This document shows, piece by piece, positions 21,602 through 32,955 of a stretch of DNA of 50,369 bases (its first letter is position 1; each line of letters begins with the position of its first letter). This DNA is from Syncephalastrum monosporum B8922 (taxonomy: Eukaryota; Mucoromycota; Mucoromycetes; Mucorales; Syncephalastraceae), in contig JNEN01001283.1 of NCBI GenBank assembly GCA_000697355.1, positions 1 through 50,369 of the forward strand. Direction: 5' to 3'. The position numbers were made by a program, and so were the translations under genes. The notes below the pieces were generated by a model. That model was given only the letters and a program-made list of their open reading frames with translations. It made no database searches and was not told the DNA's origin.

Positions 21602-23193
21602 TTAGTCGAGAGAAGGTAAACGCATACTTTCTAAGGGAATGGGTACGAAGTGATGTATATCAATACCATTGAAGGCAAGGGCTTCAACAGCGTGTGGGGG
21701 CACGAGATGGTGGATGAGGTCAGGTCTTATAGACAGTTCCTCGATCGAAAAGTCAAAGAGAGGGGGGAGGTCGCGGCCAGTAGACAGCTTCGTGTCAGGA
21801 TTTCGTAACTCGTCGAAAAAGGGGTGTGCGAGTGCTTCGCTTGCGCTCATCCGTGCCTGCGGGTCGTACTGAAGGATATTCGTAAGCAGATCCAGTGCCT
21901 CTGGGGATGCCCGTGCACGGAAGATCTGTACAGCAATGTAGAATGTGAGTCCATCAGATACAATCATCATCCAGAGTGATGCTCTGTTTTGCTTACCTTG
22001 GAGAAGGGCGTGGCTTTGATCTGAGGGAACTTGTGGTCGACGTAGTGAGGGTTCATCCTGGCAATCTGGTCTTTGGTGGGGGTGCCGAGGACTTTGATGA
22101 TCTCGACGAGCTGGTCTATGCCGCTGTCGCCTGCAAACAAAGGTCGTCCGACCAGGAACTCGCCCATGACGCAGCCTGCAGACCAAATGTCGATGCTGGT
22201 TGTGTAGGTGGTAGCGCCAAAGATAAGCTCGGGTGCCCGGTAATACCGCGAGCAAATGTACGACACATTGGGTTCGTTGGCGTTCAAGATCTTGGCACTA
22301 ACCGAGTGTCAGTACCTTGACCAACCCATCCATTCCCTGTTCCCTGTTCCCTGCTCCGTGTTTTACCTGCCAAAATCACATAGTTTCAGGACACCTGTGA
22401 CGGGACTGACGAGGAGGTTCTGGGGCTTGATATCACGGTGGCAGATACCGAGTGTGTGCGAGTAGGCGAGAGCACGGAAGAGCTGATACATGTAGAGTTT
22501 GACGAGCAGGAGCGGGATACTCTGCTTGATCTTGGCATAGTGGCGTGAGACGCGGTAGACCGTTTCCGGGACGTATTCCATAACGAGATTCAGATAAACC
22601 TCATCTTTCTTGAAAAATGATTTGGACAAAATGTTGAAGAACCAATCACAGAGAAAAAAAAAGTGAATGGAACGCGTGAGCTATCAAACCAGCAACCCAT
22701 AGACTCTATTGCTCTTATACCTTGGCGTCGCCTTGAGTGTAAAAGTAGGCCTTCAGACAGCATACGTTGGGGTGAGTCAGGATTTTCATGATTTGCAGCT
22801 CTCGGTTCTATCAGGATACAAGGCAAGTTAGGGTACACAGCGCATAAGAAAAACACCACGACAGAATGGAATAGGGTGGACCTACTTTGAAGCGCTTGTC
22901 CTGCAAGACCTTTTTGATGGCTGCATCCTCGCCATTGTGGGAGAGCTTTGCTTGGTAGACGACCCCAAAGGAGCCATTGCCGATCACCTTCTGGTTGGTA
23001 TACTGTAGCTGGATATCCTCTCCAGTTTTCCCGTCCTTGGCGGCCACCCGCACCGTCCGTAGCCCATCCACGGATGTATCCTCTGCTGCAATCCCGAGAA
23101 AACAAGAAAGTCGTGTTTGAATGGTGTCCAGAAAGAAATCCCTGGCTAATGCTAACCTGCGAATTTGAATTGACTAAAGCTGGTGGTTGACAT
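21602..23193 (-). CDS. GSK-3 family serine/threonine kinase
   Basis: Predicted 396 residues from six exons: 23193-23157, 23085-22886, 22807-22721, 22608-22367, 22297-21997, 21925-21602. The glycine loop is [10 protein letters not shown] (47-56), the lysine AIKK (69-71), the catalytic loop HRDIKPQN (165-172) and the magnesium motif DFGSAK (186-191). The activation loop [14 protein letters not shown] carries the GSK-3 autophosphorylated tyrosine at 202; [20 protein letters not shown] and the HPFF region complete the fold. Length and motifs fit GSK-3 (yeast Rim11/Mck1, human GSK3B), which phosphorylates primed substrates in nutrient, stress and developmental signalling. The N-terminus MSTTSF keeps the TTSF core around human Ser9 but lacks the arginines of an Akt site. 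Exon 2 has a tandem CAGCAG acceptor (one residue more or less). Confidence 0.94.
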
Positions 23194-25223
23194 GGTAAGC
23201 GCACGCTTGTATGGCCCACTTGTTTGCTGGCTGTTGAATAGAGTGCTTTTTCTTATTCGTCGTTCTCGTTTCTCGTCGTCGTGTTGTCCGAAACTCCTTC
23301 TGTGTGTGTGTGTGCGCGTGTCGAGTAAAGAAAAGCGGGAAGGACTAAGAAAAAAAAGTTTCTGGGAGGACCCGTTGCGGGGGGCCTTGCCTGATTTGGA
23401 GAAGTCGTCGTGACGTGACGTCTTCAAGTCCTCTTCTTTAACTGAGTTTTTTGGCTTGTCTCTCTTTCTCTTGTCTTTCTTGCGGCCACTGTTCCGTTCC
23501 AGTGGACATGGAATGAGACTGGACTTGCGTATACTTTGACTCATGTAGGATGTATTCCTATAGTACATGGAAGTGCTTCTTATTCGCCTTGTGTTATTGT
23601 TTGAATGGGCGCCGACATACAATCCAGTTGATTTTGCTCAGCTCCCAATTTACCGAAACAGTGTAGAGCGAGCGTCTGGTCTCCAGCCCTGAAATAGACC
23701 TCCCTCTCCTTGGCGTCTAATCCTTCTGCATTTACATACATATCTTCAAATGTGTGATCGACGCACCTTATCTGACATCTCTGGGCCCTGGCCTTATTTT
23801 CATTCCTCATCAATATCAATGATCAAAAATAGCATTCTGTTGCAGCACTTTCTCCAGCAGCAGCAGCAGTAATATCAGCACAGAAACCCTATCGTATTTC
23901 CCGAGTATGCACGCGTACACATACATACACATACATACGTGTGCACGCATGCATCCATGTAATAATTTCGCACGTGTATGGCTTTGCCTAAGGCTTGGCA
24001 TAGCATAGCATTTCCGACCATTATGTGGACAAGTGAGAAATTCTGCAAGGGCGTTCTCCTTTCGCCGGAAAATATGAGCAAGCGCTTAAAAGAGCTTTTT
24101 CACAGTGATATAGAGCAATGTAAAATATTCATTTGCGTGACGTGTCCATGCATGCACAGACTTGACAGGAGGCGGGTTTATAAAAGAAAAACAATAAAAG
24201 AGACGGAGTCGAGGCGATCCCGGGCGTTGGACATGTAAAATATGGCGTGCCACTTTTTAGGTTTGGGTTCCTGTCATCATTCGCAGAACAGTGCACGAAT
24301 GAACCGTACGTACCGAATTTTTTATTTCCTTTTCCATACCAATGAAAAAATCGGGCGCTTTTGTACGTTTGTGCGCGCAGAAAATAAATCTTCGCCTTAC
24401 ATAACCGAAGGTACGACGCGTCCATGTACACAGTCTGACTTGGTGTTTACTTTACCTCGGGTGTGCTACCTGCAGAGTTGAATGAGTGATCTCAAGTGCG
24501 CCTTTCACGTTTGAGGGGGAATAGGCCAGGACAGACAAGTATTTCGTATTCAACAGAATATGCTGGGCATACCGCGGCCGTCATTCTTAGATAAGCATGC
24601 AGGTTTTCTGTCCTTCTACGGAGAAAGAGCGCTCAGTACAACCAAGCCCATGGATCACCCCAGATAAACGTGGGAGATCCTCGGAAACGTCAGTACAGTA
24701 ATGATTTCGATCTCCCTTTTCCTTTCCTTTTCGCTGGAAGAACCAGGAAAGATCGGAAATGATACGAACTATGCGGGTACTGGCAAGTGGAGGCCAAAAC
24801 CACACATACACAAACTAGCAATATGTATCTCGGCGAAGGGAAGGGGAGCGAGGAGAAGTATTTTCTGTGATCTGCCCGTTACTCCTCCTATGCCTGCCCT
24901 CCATGTATCGCACCCGCTCACTTTTAACGTGGCATGCACACACAGACCAGGAGCATGCATAAATATGAATCGATCGGAATGAACCGCTTTTGAAGAGTAT
25001 GAAGACCGTGTGTGCTTGAATGGATGTCCCCTGTGATTTTGTCGCGTGAGAGCGAGAGTGGAAACTTTCACGCCACCCAACCAGCGGCATCAGCCCAGCC
25101 CAGCCCAGCCCAGCCCGGCCCAGGACAACATTCACAACAATGAAACAATTATAAACAATGCCTGGTGCTTTTTTTTCCGTAGTTTCCAATCTTCTGTCTA
25201 TCTTCTATTTTACATAACTTGAG
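23194..25223. other. 2 kb intergenic region between divergent genes
   Basis: This separates GSK-3 (-) and the universal stress protein (+), so it carries both promoters. A CCCAG pentamer repeat (25091-25123) lies about 100 bases upstream of the stress-protein ATG. No gene is recognised. Confidence 0.5.
25091..25123. repeat. CAGCC pentamer tandem repeat
   Basis: About six near-perfect copies of cagcc lie in the promoter region of the universal stress protein gene. Confidence 0.85.
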
Positions 25224-26033
25224 ATGTCGCGCGCGATCGCGATTGCAGTGGATCCTGAATCGAATGATGCTATAAGAACGATTGAGTGGGCTAAAGCCAA
25301 CTTTTTGCGGCCGACGGATCATATCCACTTGATATCTATTCTCGTGTTGGACAATGAATTTATGGACGATGGTAAGAGAATTTGTGTTCTGTTTGCTACC
25401 ACACTTTTCCGTCTTCCTGATCTCTATCTTTCTCTCGCTCGCTTGACCAAAAAAAGATGCCATGGAGAGTTTTGTGACCCCAGAGCAGTTTGCAGATTTG
25501 GAACATCAGGTAAGCAAGAACGGGTTGCACAAGATGAGCATGCTGCTGAACCTTTTTTTTTTTTTTTTTTTTGTTTTCAAGCTCACTACTGGGCGCATGG
25601 ATGCCATGCGTAGGTTAGCCGAAGAATTAGCAGACTACAAGACAACGATCCAAGTATTCCAATCCAGTCCAAACCGAGCAAGTAACGTCCTGATTCAATA
25701 CGTTGATACCGCCAATATGGAGTGTCTCATCATGGGCAGTCGCAGCCTCTCTGGCTGGCGAAGGTAAATAATATTAAAGATAAAAAGAGAGCGAGAAGCA
25801 GGCAGTGGCTTTGGTTCCTGATTTGGGCAAAAGAAAAAGAGGAAATATACCTCACGCAAAACGCTCACACACGCATTCTTTTCACTCTCTCACACGCACA
25901 CCCACATGCACGATATGTAACTTGATTTATTTGCTTCTGTTGCATGCGCTGTGTGTATAGGTTCATCTCCGGGAGCTTCAGCGAATATGTGCAAGCGCAC
26001 GTCCATTGTCCTGTGCTGATTGTCAAAAAATAA
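25224..26033 (+). CDS. Universal stress protein (UspA-like)
   Basis: Predicted 151 residues from four exons: 25224-25371, 25457-25509, 25582-25763, 25961-26033. It starts MSRAIAIAVDPESNDAIRTI, the first strand and Asp of the UspA fold, and continues EWAKANFLRPTDHIHLI. It ends with MGSRSLSGWRR|FISGSFSEYVQAH and HCPVLIVKK, the ATP-binding G-x2-G-x9-G(S/T) signature and the terminal PVLIV strand. Such proteins are soluble adenine-nucleotide-binding factors linked to stress survival; the cellular role in fungi is poorly known. The second intron ends in a long T tract. Domain identity is strong; a specific function is not assigned. Confidence 0.9.
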
Positions 26034-26562
26034 ACTACGTGCTAGCAATGAACATTTGAAAATTGCCCTTTTCTTACCCTGTTTTTTTGGTGTGTGGTGC
26101 GGGGGAAAAGGAGTCTGATCCACCCAAGGTGACACAGTTGTGGCACAAACAAATCAAGGTATCCGCGGAGGATGCAAAGACTGGATTTGGCAATTCTCGT
26201 GATTTCTATTGAGCTTGTCATCCCTCCTGCCTCTTGTTCTCTTTCTCGACCTCTTGCCTCAAAACTTCCGCCCGTATCTTCCCACCGAATCATGAGCGCG
26301 TGGGGAAAAACAAAAATCAGGTCTCGTCAGGGATTGGTCAAGTCCATTATATAAGCCTATAAGCCTTTCCGAACCTGCTCTTCACACACCCCCCTCATAC
26401 CCTGACTGACCTCTATCCAATGTACGACACAACAATAATAATATTGAATCACCAAAACCAAAACCTCCTTTGTATATAAACACCCCATCCTTTCTTTTTT
26501 TTTTTTTTTTGAGTTTCTGATTCTCCTTGACTTGTTCACCTTTTCTCTTTTTTTTTCGCATC
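26034..26562. promoter_or_regulatory. promoter region of the sugar transporter
   Basis: A TATA-box candidate tatataag sits at 26348-26355, about 210 bases before the ATG. It is followed by a CT-rich leader with poly-T and poly-C-rich stretches (26380-26560), typical of a highly expressed fungal gene. The left part is the 3' flank of the universal stress protein gene. Confidence 0.5.
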
Positions 26563-28475
26563 ATGGCGAAGAACTCCTTGACAAGAAAAGTCACGACCAA
26601 TGTCTACGTACGCATCCTCTATAATATTAGTACCCAGTCCGTTTTGATTCATTCTCTCGGTATAGATCATTGGCGGCTTTGCTGCCATTGCAGGCATCAT
26701 GTTCGGCTTTGATATCGGCAGTAACTCGGGTGTCATTGGTACCTGGCAGTAAGTACCCTCAAATCACTGAAGAGGGCGCAGCAGTGATCTGATCTGTTTT
26801 CTTGTCGTATTAGATACAGACAATACTTTAACGATCCCGACGCGCTCTTGCAGGGCGGTATCAATGGTGCCCTCAGCGCTGGCTGCTTTGTCGGCGCCCT
26901 CGTCGCCGGTTTCCCTGCCGATAAGTTCTCACGTAAATTCACCCTGATGGGCGCCACTGTCCTCTTTGTTATCGGTTCCCTCTTCCAAGCTTGCGCCAAC
27001 GGCGTGCCGCTTCTCTGCGTTGGTCGTGTCCTGAACGGTACGTCTATTTCCTCATTCGCGCTTGTGTAATCTGCACTTTCTTTTTGGTATATTGTGTACT
27101 CATTTGTAATGTGATTTTCTGCTCGCCTTTCTGCAGGTTTGTCTGTTGGTGTTACTTCAATGGTCGTGCCCTTGTACCAGTCCGAGGTTGCACCCAAGGA
27201 AATTCGTGGGCGTATCGTCGCCGTCCAACAATGGAGTATCACCTGGGGCATCATGATTTCGTAAGTTTTAAGAAACCTAATACCTGCCTTGCATTGCATG
27301 CCCTGACAGACACTCTCTCTGTACACAGCTTCTGGATTCAATATGGCGCGCAGCATATTACGTCGCTTCACAACTCGTTGTACACCGCTGCCTTCCGTAT
27401 CCCGTGGGGCGTGCAGGCCACACCGGCCGTCATTCTGTTGATGGGTATGTGGGCCTTCCCGCACTCGCCCCGTTGGCTCGCCGACAAGGGCCGCATGGAG
27501 GAGGCCCATCAGGTTTTGGCCGACATCCACGGCAACGGTGACTTTGAACACCCGCGTGTGATCCTTGAGATGAACGAGATCCAGGCCGCGGTCGAGTTCG
27601 ACCGTAGCATCAAGTCCAACCGCTATTCTGATCTGATGAAGCCCAAGTACGCGTACCGCGCCTTCCTCGGCATGTTCCTCCAGGTCTGGCAGCAGCTTAC
27701 GGGCATGAATATCATCATGTTCTACGTCGTCCTGCTGTTCGAGCAGGCCGGTATCGGTGGCGGTGACCAGGGTGCGCAGCTGATCTCGTCTGGTGTTTCG
27801 TACGTCTGCAACGTCGTCATGACCATCCCGGCCATTCTGTGGGTCGACAAGTGGGGTCGCCGCCCTACCATGATTTTCGGTGCCCTCTGGATGTCGCTCT
27901 TCCTCTGGATTGTCGGCGGTCTTATGTCCCAAGGCGAGTGGTACCTCCAGGACGGCAAGTGGATGATGACGCTCCCTGATACCAAGAGCAAGGGTATTGT
28001 CGCCTGTGTCTACCTGTTCGTCTGTGGTTTCGCCTGTACCTGGGGTCCTATTGGCTGGATCTATCCTGCCGAGATCTACCCTCTCCGTATTCGCGCCGTT
28101 GCCGTCGGCATGTCGACTGCTGCCAACTGGTTCTTCAACTGGCTCCTCAACTTTGTTGTTCCTCTTCTGATGCAGCGCATCCGCTTCGGCCTTTACATGC
28201 TCTTTGCTGGTTTCAACTTCCTCATGGCTGTTCACATCTACCTCGCCTACCCGGAGACCAAGGGCTTTACTGTAAGGCACAATTATCTTCTTTTCTGCTT
28301 TGGATTGCTCATATTAGATGTATAGCTTGAAGAGATGGACATTGTGTTCAAGTACAACCCTCGCAAGAAGCTGGACCGTGCCTGGGTCGAGGCACAGGTG
28401 GCAGAGAAAGGTGTCCAGGGCGGCGAAGCGAAGGAAGCTTCGCTCTCGAACGAGAAGACGGAAGATGTGGTCTAA
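26563..28475 (+). CDS. MFS sugar porter (hexose transporter)
   Basis: Predicted 522 residues from six exons: 26563-26607, 26666-26748, 26814-27037, 27137-27260, 27329-28271, 28326-28475. Sugar-porter signatures are present: FGFDIGSNSGVIG in helix 1, EIRGR after helix 4, PHSPRWLADKGR (the PESPR motif), QQLTGMNIIMFY in helix 7, KWGRRPTM and the terminal PETKGFTLEEMD. Twelve transmembrane segments are expected, in the plasma membrane, catalysing proton-coupled or facilitated hexose uptake; the exact sugar cannot be read off. The C-terminal cytosolic tail is Lys/Glu-rich. The coding sequence is C-ending-codon rich compared with its neighbours, consistent with strong expression. Convergent with the tRNase Z gene. 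Confidence 0.94.
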
Positions 28476-28544
28476 TTTGATTTATTATATTATGCATCAT
28501 TGCCACGGTCTTCACATTATGTTATGATAGCAGGTCTACACACC

Positions 28545-28547
<3 letters not shown>

Positions 28548-28574
<27 letters not shown>
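28548..28574. repeat. (AC)13 microsatellite
   Basis: A dinucleotide repeat lies in the short convergent 3' region between the sugar transporter and tRNase Z genes. Confidence 0.9.
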
Positions 28575-28576
<2 letters not shown>

Positions 28577-28652
28577 TTACACTCAAGTTCTTTTCCCCCT
28601 TCCCCTTTAATATTCTACACATTTACGTATTCTATACATTGAATAAAGACTC

Positions 28653-29747
28653 TCAAGAGGATACTTTGATCTCAAAGGAGGAGAAATCACGGGCACACTC
28701 GACCTGGTCGGAGCCAAAAGTCTCGATGGCCTGTTTCCTGATCGTCTCCATGATAGCAAGGCTCTCAGGGTCGGTATCGCCCCGGTAACGCGCACTGAAG
28801 TGAGTGAGGATCATGCGCTTGGCGCCAAGGCGTTTTGCAAAGTCACCCGCCATGTGAGGTGTAGAGTGACCGTGGTCTTTTGTACGTGCTTCGACCTCTT
28901 GCTGCGTGGTACCGGGCTTGTCGAGGGCAGTCAAGGCATTCGTGGCTTCGTGCACAAGAAGGTCAACGCCGTGGACCATGTCAAGGATGGAATCCGGGCA
29001 GCGAGTGTCACCCAAAATCACGACGGTGCGGCCTGGCCGAGGCTCGGGCGGCGTGAGAGTCAGGTCTGGCAAGACGACCGCCTTGCCCTTTTGGAGTTGG
29101 CCCAAGGCGGCCAAGGGCTGCTTAAAGCCTTGAGCGCGTAAAGCATCTGCGTGCGCGTGCAGGAGAGGCACAAGTCGATCCCGGTCGAGCTTACCCGGGA
29201 TGGGGGCTTCCTTGAGGGCAAAGCCGAGCGAGGGGACGGAGTGCTGGATGGCACAGGCCGCCACCTGCCACGTATCTGTGATGGGCAGAAAGGTATTCAG
29301 AGGGAGGTCATTTCCTGGTAATTCATCTGGGTGCATAGCAACGTCGACAGCCGAGGTTTCGTCGGGCATGTCAAAGGTATGAACACGGTAAGGGCGGCCG
29401 AGACGCGAGTGAGTGAGTCCGAGACTGGCTCTTAGCCAAGCGCGGAGAGGGGGCGGGCCATACACGTCGATCGGCGCGCTCTCGGTCCTGTTGGCGTTCA
29501 TGTTTTCAGAGACGGTGCAGAGGAGGGGTGGCAGGCCAAAGCAATGGTCGCCATGCATGTGAGTGATGAAGATCTTTGTGATCCTGCCCATCTTGAGATC
29601 GCTCTTTTGGAGCTGGTGCTGCGTAGCTTCGCCCGCGTCAAATAACCAGATTTCACCATTGACTCGCAAGGCCATTGACTGGTGGTTGCGTGTCGCGGAG
29701 GGCTGAGCACTGCCGGTGCCGAGAAAGGTAATGTCAAGAGGAATCAT
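28653..29747 (-). CDS. tRNase Z, short form (ELAC1-like)
   Basis: Intronless, 364 residues. It begins MIPLDITFLGTGSAQPSATR with LGTGSAQPS typical of RNase Z. The metallo-beta-lactamase motif is ITHMHGDHCFGLP, followed by LGDTR, a later acidic/His motif LLVHEAT, and KDHGHSTPHMAGDFAKRLGAKRMILTHFSARY with the last histidines of the zinc site. The enzyme cuts the 3' trailer of precursor tRNAs. Length of about 360 places it with the short class rather than the roughly 800-residue long class known from yeast (Trz1). There is no obvious targeting signal, so cytosol or nucleus is likely. Only 90 bases separate its ATG from the stop of the upstream Csm1-like gene, so its promoter must be very short or overlap that gene. 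Confidence 0.94.
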   Translation of the reverse strand: MIPLDITFLGTGSAQPSATRNHQSMALRVNGEIWLFDAGEATQHQLQKSDLKMGRITKIFITHMHGDHCFGLPPLLCTVSENMNANRTESAPIDVYGPPPLRAWLRASLGLTHSRLGRPYRVHTFDMPDETSAVDVAMHPDELPGNDLPLNTFLPITDTWQVAACAIQHSVPSLGFALKEAPIPGKLDRDRLVPLLHAHADALRAQGFKQPLAALGQLQKGKAVVLPDLTLTPPEPRPGRTVVILGDTRCPDSILDMVHGVDLLVHEATNALTALDKPGTTQQEVEARTKDHGHSTPHMAGDFAKRLGAKRMILTHFSARYRGDTDPESLAIMETIRKQAIETFGSDQVECARDFSSFEIKVSS

Positions 29748-29837
29748 TGCAGGGGAATGGATGAATGTACAGGGTCAATGTATTGCGAATGCTGTTGTGT
29801 GCGCGTGGTGTGTGAGAGCAAAAGGAGGATAGCTTAT

Positions 29838-31179
29838 CTAGGGAGTGTCTACGTTTTGCAAGGTCTGACAGAGCTTCCAGTGGAATAAACCGAGGATATC
29901 TTTGCGAAATACAATGTCGTGAGTGAGAAAGTCGGGCAGTCTCTGAATCAAGCTTGCGTCGCGGGAAGGATCCAGCAGAGGCCGATATACGATTTTGTCT
30001 TCTTGTGTGTGGATCAGCTTGAAATGAATAACTGGACCAAAAAAGGGAAAAAATAAGCTTTCGGGTTTCTTTCCCACTTTTTTTTTCTATTTCTTTTTCT
30101 TGGTGTTACTCACTGCCATGACGGCCCTGTTGAGCGCATTTGTAGACCGTATTGCCATTCGCCGCAACCTTAGCCTCCAGGACGGACAGGCCAGTTAGAC
30201 TTTGCTGGAGGTCACGGATCCCTTTGGACACGTTGTCATGTTGTTCGGGGTGACTAGCTTGCAGCTTGCGCCAGAGTTCTTGGATCTGTTCGTCCTTCTC
30301 CCGGATGATATCTGCACCCTGACAGTATGAATGCCTCTCTTCCCAGATCTCAACTACTTGTAATACCTGACTGCTCTTGTGGCTGCTGGTGCTTGAGCGG
30401 GATCTTGCCTTGCTCGAGGTCGCGTTTCAACAGGCGATAGTCCACTTCGCGTCGCATCAGCTGTTCCTTTTGTTCCATGATGGTAGTTTCCATGACTAGA
30501 ATCACCCACTCTGTCAGCCTTGTGTCATTCTATGTGTAGACGTAACTTACTCTGAATACGTTCTTCTGCGGTCTGTTTGTAATGTTTATAGAGCGTCTCG
30601 GCCTCGGTATCCCGCACCAAGGCCAGGTCCTCATAGTTCTTCTCCAGCGCCAAGTAACGCGCCTCCAGGGCCCGGTATCGCGCCTTGAGCTGTTCATGCT
30701 CTGTTCGGATTGTCTCGACCTGCTTATAGTTTTAGCGGATGCGAACAAGCCTCGGTTGTAAAGGGAGTAATTACCTGATCTGGTTCGTCGTATCCATGGC
30801 GGCGATGGGGAGGGGTATAGTCCAGCATGGCCTGACTGCTGTTGTATTGGGATGGTCTAGAGCTAAGAACGGGTTGAGAGTTTGGGTGATGCTGTGTGTA
30901 GACAGGCTCAAAGGACGACGGCATCTGAGACAGATGAGGAGGAGACGGCGTGGGTAATGAGACGATGTGTTCTTTGCCGTGCGTTACTTTCTGTGCTGTA
31001 TTTCCTGCAGTTGTCGTGGTTGTCATTTCTGTTGCTGTTGTCGTCGCTGCTACTTCTGCTGTCGCTGCTGCACGCACGCGTTTCATAATATCCGTTTCTT
31101 CGTCTTTCTTTTGTGAGCGTGGTCGCTTTAAAGAACGCGAGGTGAGTTGTGTTTCGGGAGGGAGATCGTCGTCGTCCAT
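29838..31179 (-). CDS. Csm1/Pcs1-like monopolin subunit
   Basis: Predicted 364 residues from five exons: 31179-30775, 30719-30551, 30495-30367, 30311-30114, 30031-29838. The first 135 residues are disordered and Thr/Ser/basic-rich with an SLKRPRSQKK nuclear-signal-like patch. Residues about 136-265 form a long coiled coil (EHEQLKARYRALEARYLALE). The C-terminal 100 residues (KCAQQGRHGIIHFKL, YRPLLDPSRD, LIQRLPDFLTHDIVFRKDI) fit the globular domain of Csm1/Pcs1, which clamps microtubule attachment sites at kinetochores and organises rDNA. The assignment depends on the domain pattern and the coiled-coil-then-globule architecture; no search was possible. It shares a 516-base divergent promoter with EMC3. 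Confidence 0.7.
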
Positions 31180-31695
31180 AGCTTTTTAGATAGACATACA
31201 CACATACAACATGAGTTCAATATACATGTATATCACAGCTATATCACAACGAATGGCATACCTGTCAAGGGTTGTGACATGGGCTCGTCTGCTACGAGGG
31301 CTGTTGAGGGATAAAAAACGCGTGGAATGAGTGAAAAAGAGTCCATTGCAAAGGCGCGATATATGTGCATACGCTCAAAGTCGTTTTGGGATGAAGGTAT
31401 TCCATTCGAGCGTTGTTTGCGCAATGTAGACTGCCATAGATGGATACATCTTAGTATTGTAATGATATGAAACAGTAATTGAACAGAAGGCGCTGGCTCA
31501 CCCGTAGCATTGAACGCTTGCGTTGGAATCAGGAGAGTGAAATGGGAAGAAAAGACGAGTAAAAAGGGAAGAGGTAAGATTTCTCCGCTCACACGCACTT
31601 GTATTCCACACAACCCCGTTACGGCAACCTCATGACAGACTCGTAAGGTTTATTAGGCCATACGAGTCCCATTTTACTCATTGCTGAATAGACAA
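31180..31695. promoter_or_regulatory. divergent promoter between Csm1-like and EMC3 genes
   Basis: A 516-base region separates two divergently transcribed starts (31179 minus, 31696 plus). No ORF with family features is seen, and no clear TATA box. Confidence 0.5.
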
Positions 31696-32773
31696 ATGAT
31701 CCTGGATCCCGGTACAGTCGACCTTCTATCCTCTACACGCTTGCGAGCCACATAAAACCAACCTATAACTGATTCTATTTCTAATGCCACGTAGCCATTA
31801 GGGACTGGGTTCTGATACCCATCATGATTGTCATGGTGCTTGTGGGCGTTCTTCGCCACCATATTACGATGCTCCTGACCGGACAGCCCAAGAAGCCGCA
31901 GCTCAAGGCCATCCGCGAGAGCAAAGCTCTTCTGCGTGGTATGCGTCTGCGCACCTTTGGCAATTATATCCCTCCTCACGCGTTTGGCGCGCGCAAGACC
32001 ATGCTCGCCGACGCTTACGAGAGCGGCAAGTACCTCAAGAACCAGGATGGACAGAAGGAGGCACCGAACCCTATGGACCCCGAAATGATGGAGGGCATGA
32101 TGGAAGGCATGAAGAAGCAGCTGACCAACATGGTGCCCCAGATGCTTATCATGGGATGGATCAACTTCTTCTTCCAAGGCTTCATCGTCAGTAAGTACAC
32201 GACCTCTGTGTCTCGCCATCTTATACAAGTGGCCATCACTCGACTGTGTCTCTGATACCACCTACAGTCAAGCTGCCGTTCCCCTTGACCCCCCGGTTCA
32301 AGACCATGCTGCAGAGTGGTGTGGATACCCGCGACATGGACGTGACCTGGGTGTCTTCCCTCTCCTGGTATTTCTTGAACTTGTTTGGTCTCGGCAGCGT
32401 CTTTGCCCTCATCCTCGGTGACAACAATGGTAAGCAAGGATTCAGAGAAGGAGGAGGGTAATATGGGCCACTCACACGTACCTTAGCTGCCGGTGTGGAC
32501 ATGGCAGCCATGGGCGCCATGCCTGGTGCCATGCCCGGCGCAGGACAGCCCGGTCAGCCTCCGGATTTTAACAAGCTATTCATGGCCGAGAAGGAGAACG
32601 TGCTGATCACCGCCCACCAGTGGGATCTTGATAATGTGGAAGAACGTCTGCTGGCAAAGTATGGCAAGCGCACGCTCACGCCAAGCAAACCCTCTGCGGC
32701 CAGGAAAGAATCCGCCACAATCCGAGACAAGATCAAACAGCAGCAGCAGCAGCAGCGCCCGCGACGACGATAG
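31696..32773 (+). CDS. EMC3: ER membrane protein complex subunit 3 (EMC3)
   Basis: Predicted 286 residues from four exons: 31696-31711, 31795-32190, 32268-32429, 32487-32773. The first exon is only 16 nt (MILDP plus one base) and joins to give [20 protein letters not shown], the conserved EMC3 N-terminus. Further family text: [75 protein letters not shown]3 is an Oxa1/YidC-superfamily insertase subunit with three transmembrane helices, forming the channel by which the EMC inserts tail-anchored and multispanning proteins in the ER. The tail carries a short poly-Gln followed by RPRRR. Convergent with the aspartic protease gene. Confidence 0.95.
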
Positions 32774-32955
32774 ATGGTGTGCATCAGGTTTAAAATCAAT
32801 AAATACGGAAACAGTAACATGTAGTCATGTCATAATCAAAATTACAATTCTCGATATCTATATTCATAGGTATGCCTATATAAAGTATGTGATGTGAAAA
32901 GTATGTGAACGTATATGTACATCTATAAAAGCTCGCTGTCAGACTGAATGCCATC

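Noticed and set aside
23152..23622. 156-codon minus-strand frame upstream of GSK-3
   Set aside because: Overlaps the GSK-3 start in the promoter/leader, low-complexity basic translation, no motif.
26733..28280. 515-codon minus-strand open frame
   Set aside because: Antisense of the sugar transporter; no motifs, and the plus strand has all sugar-porter signatures with valid introns.
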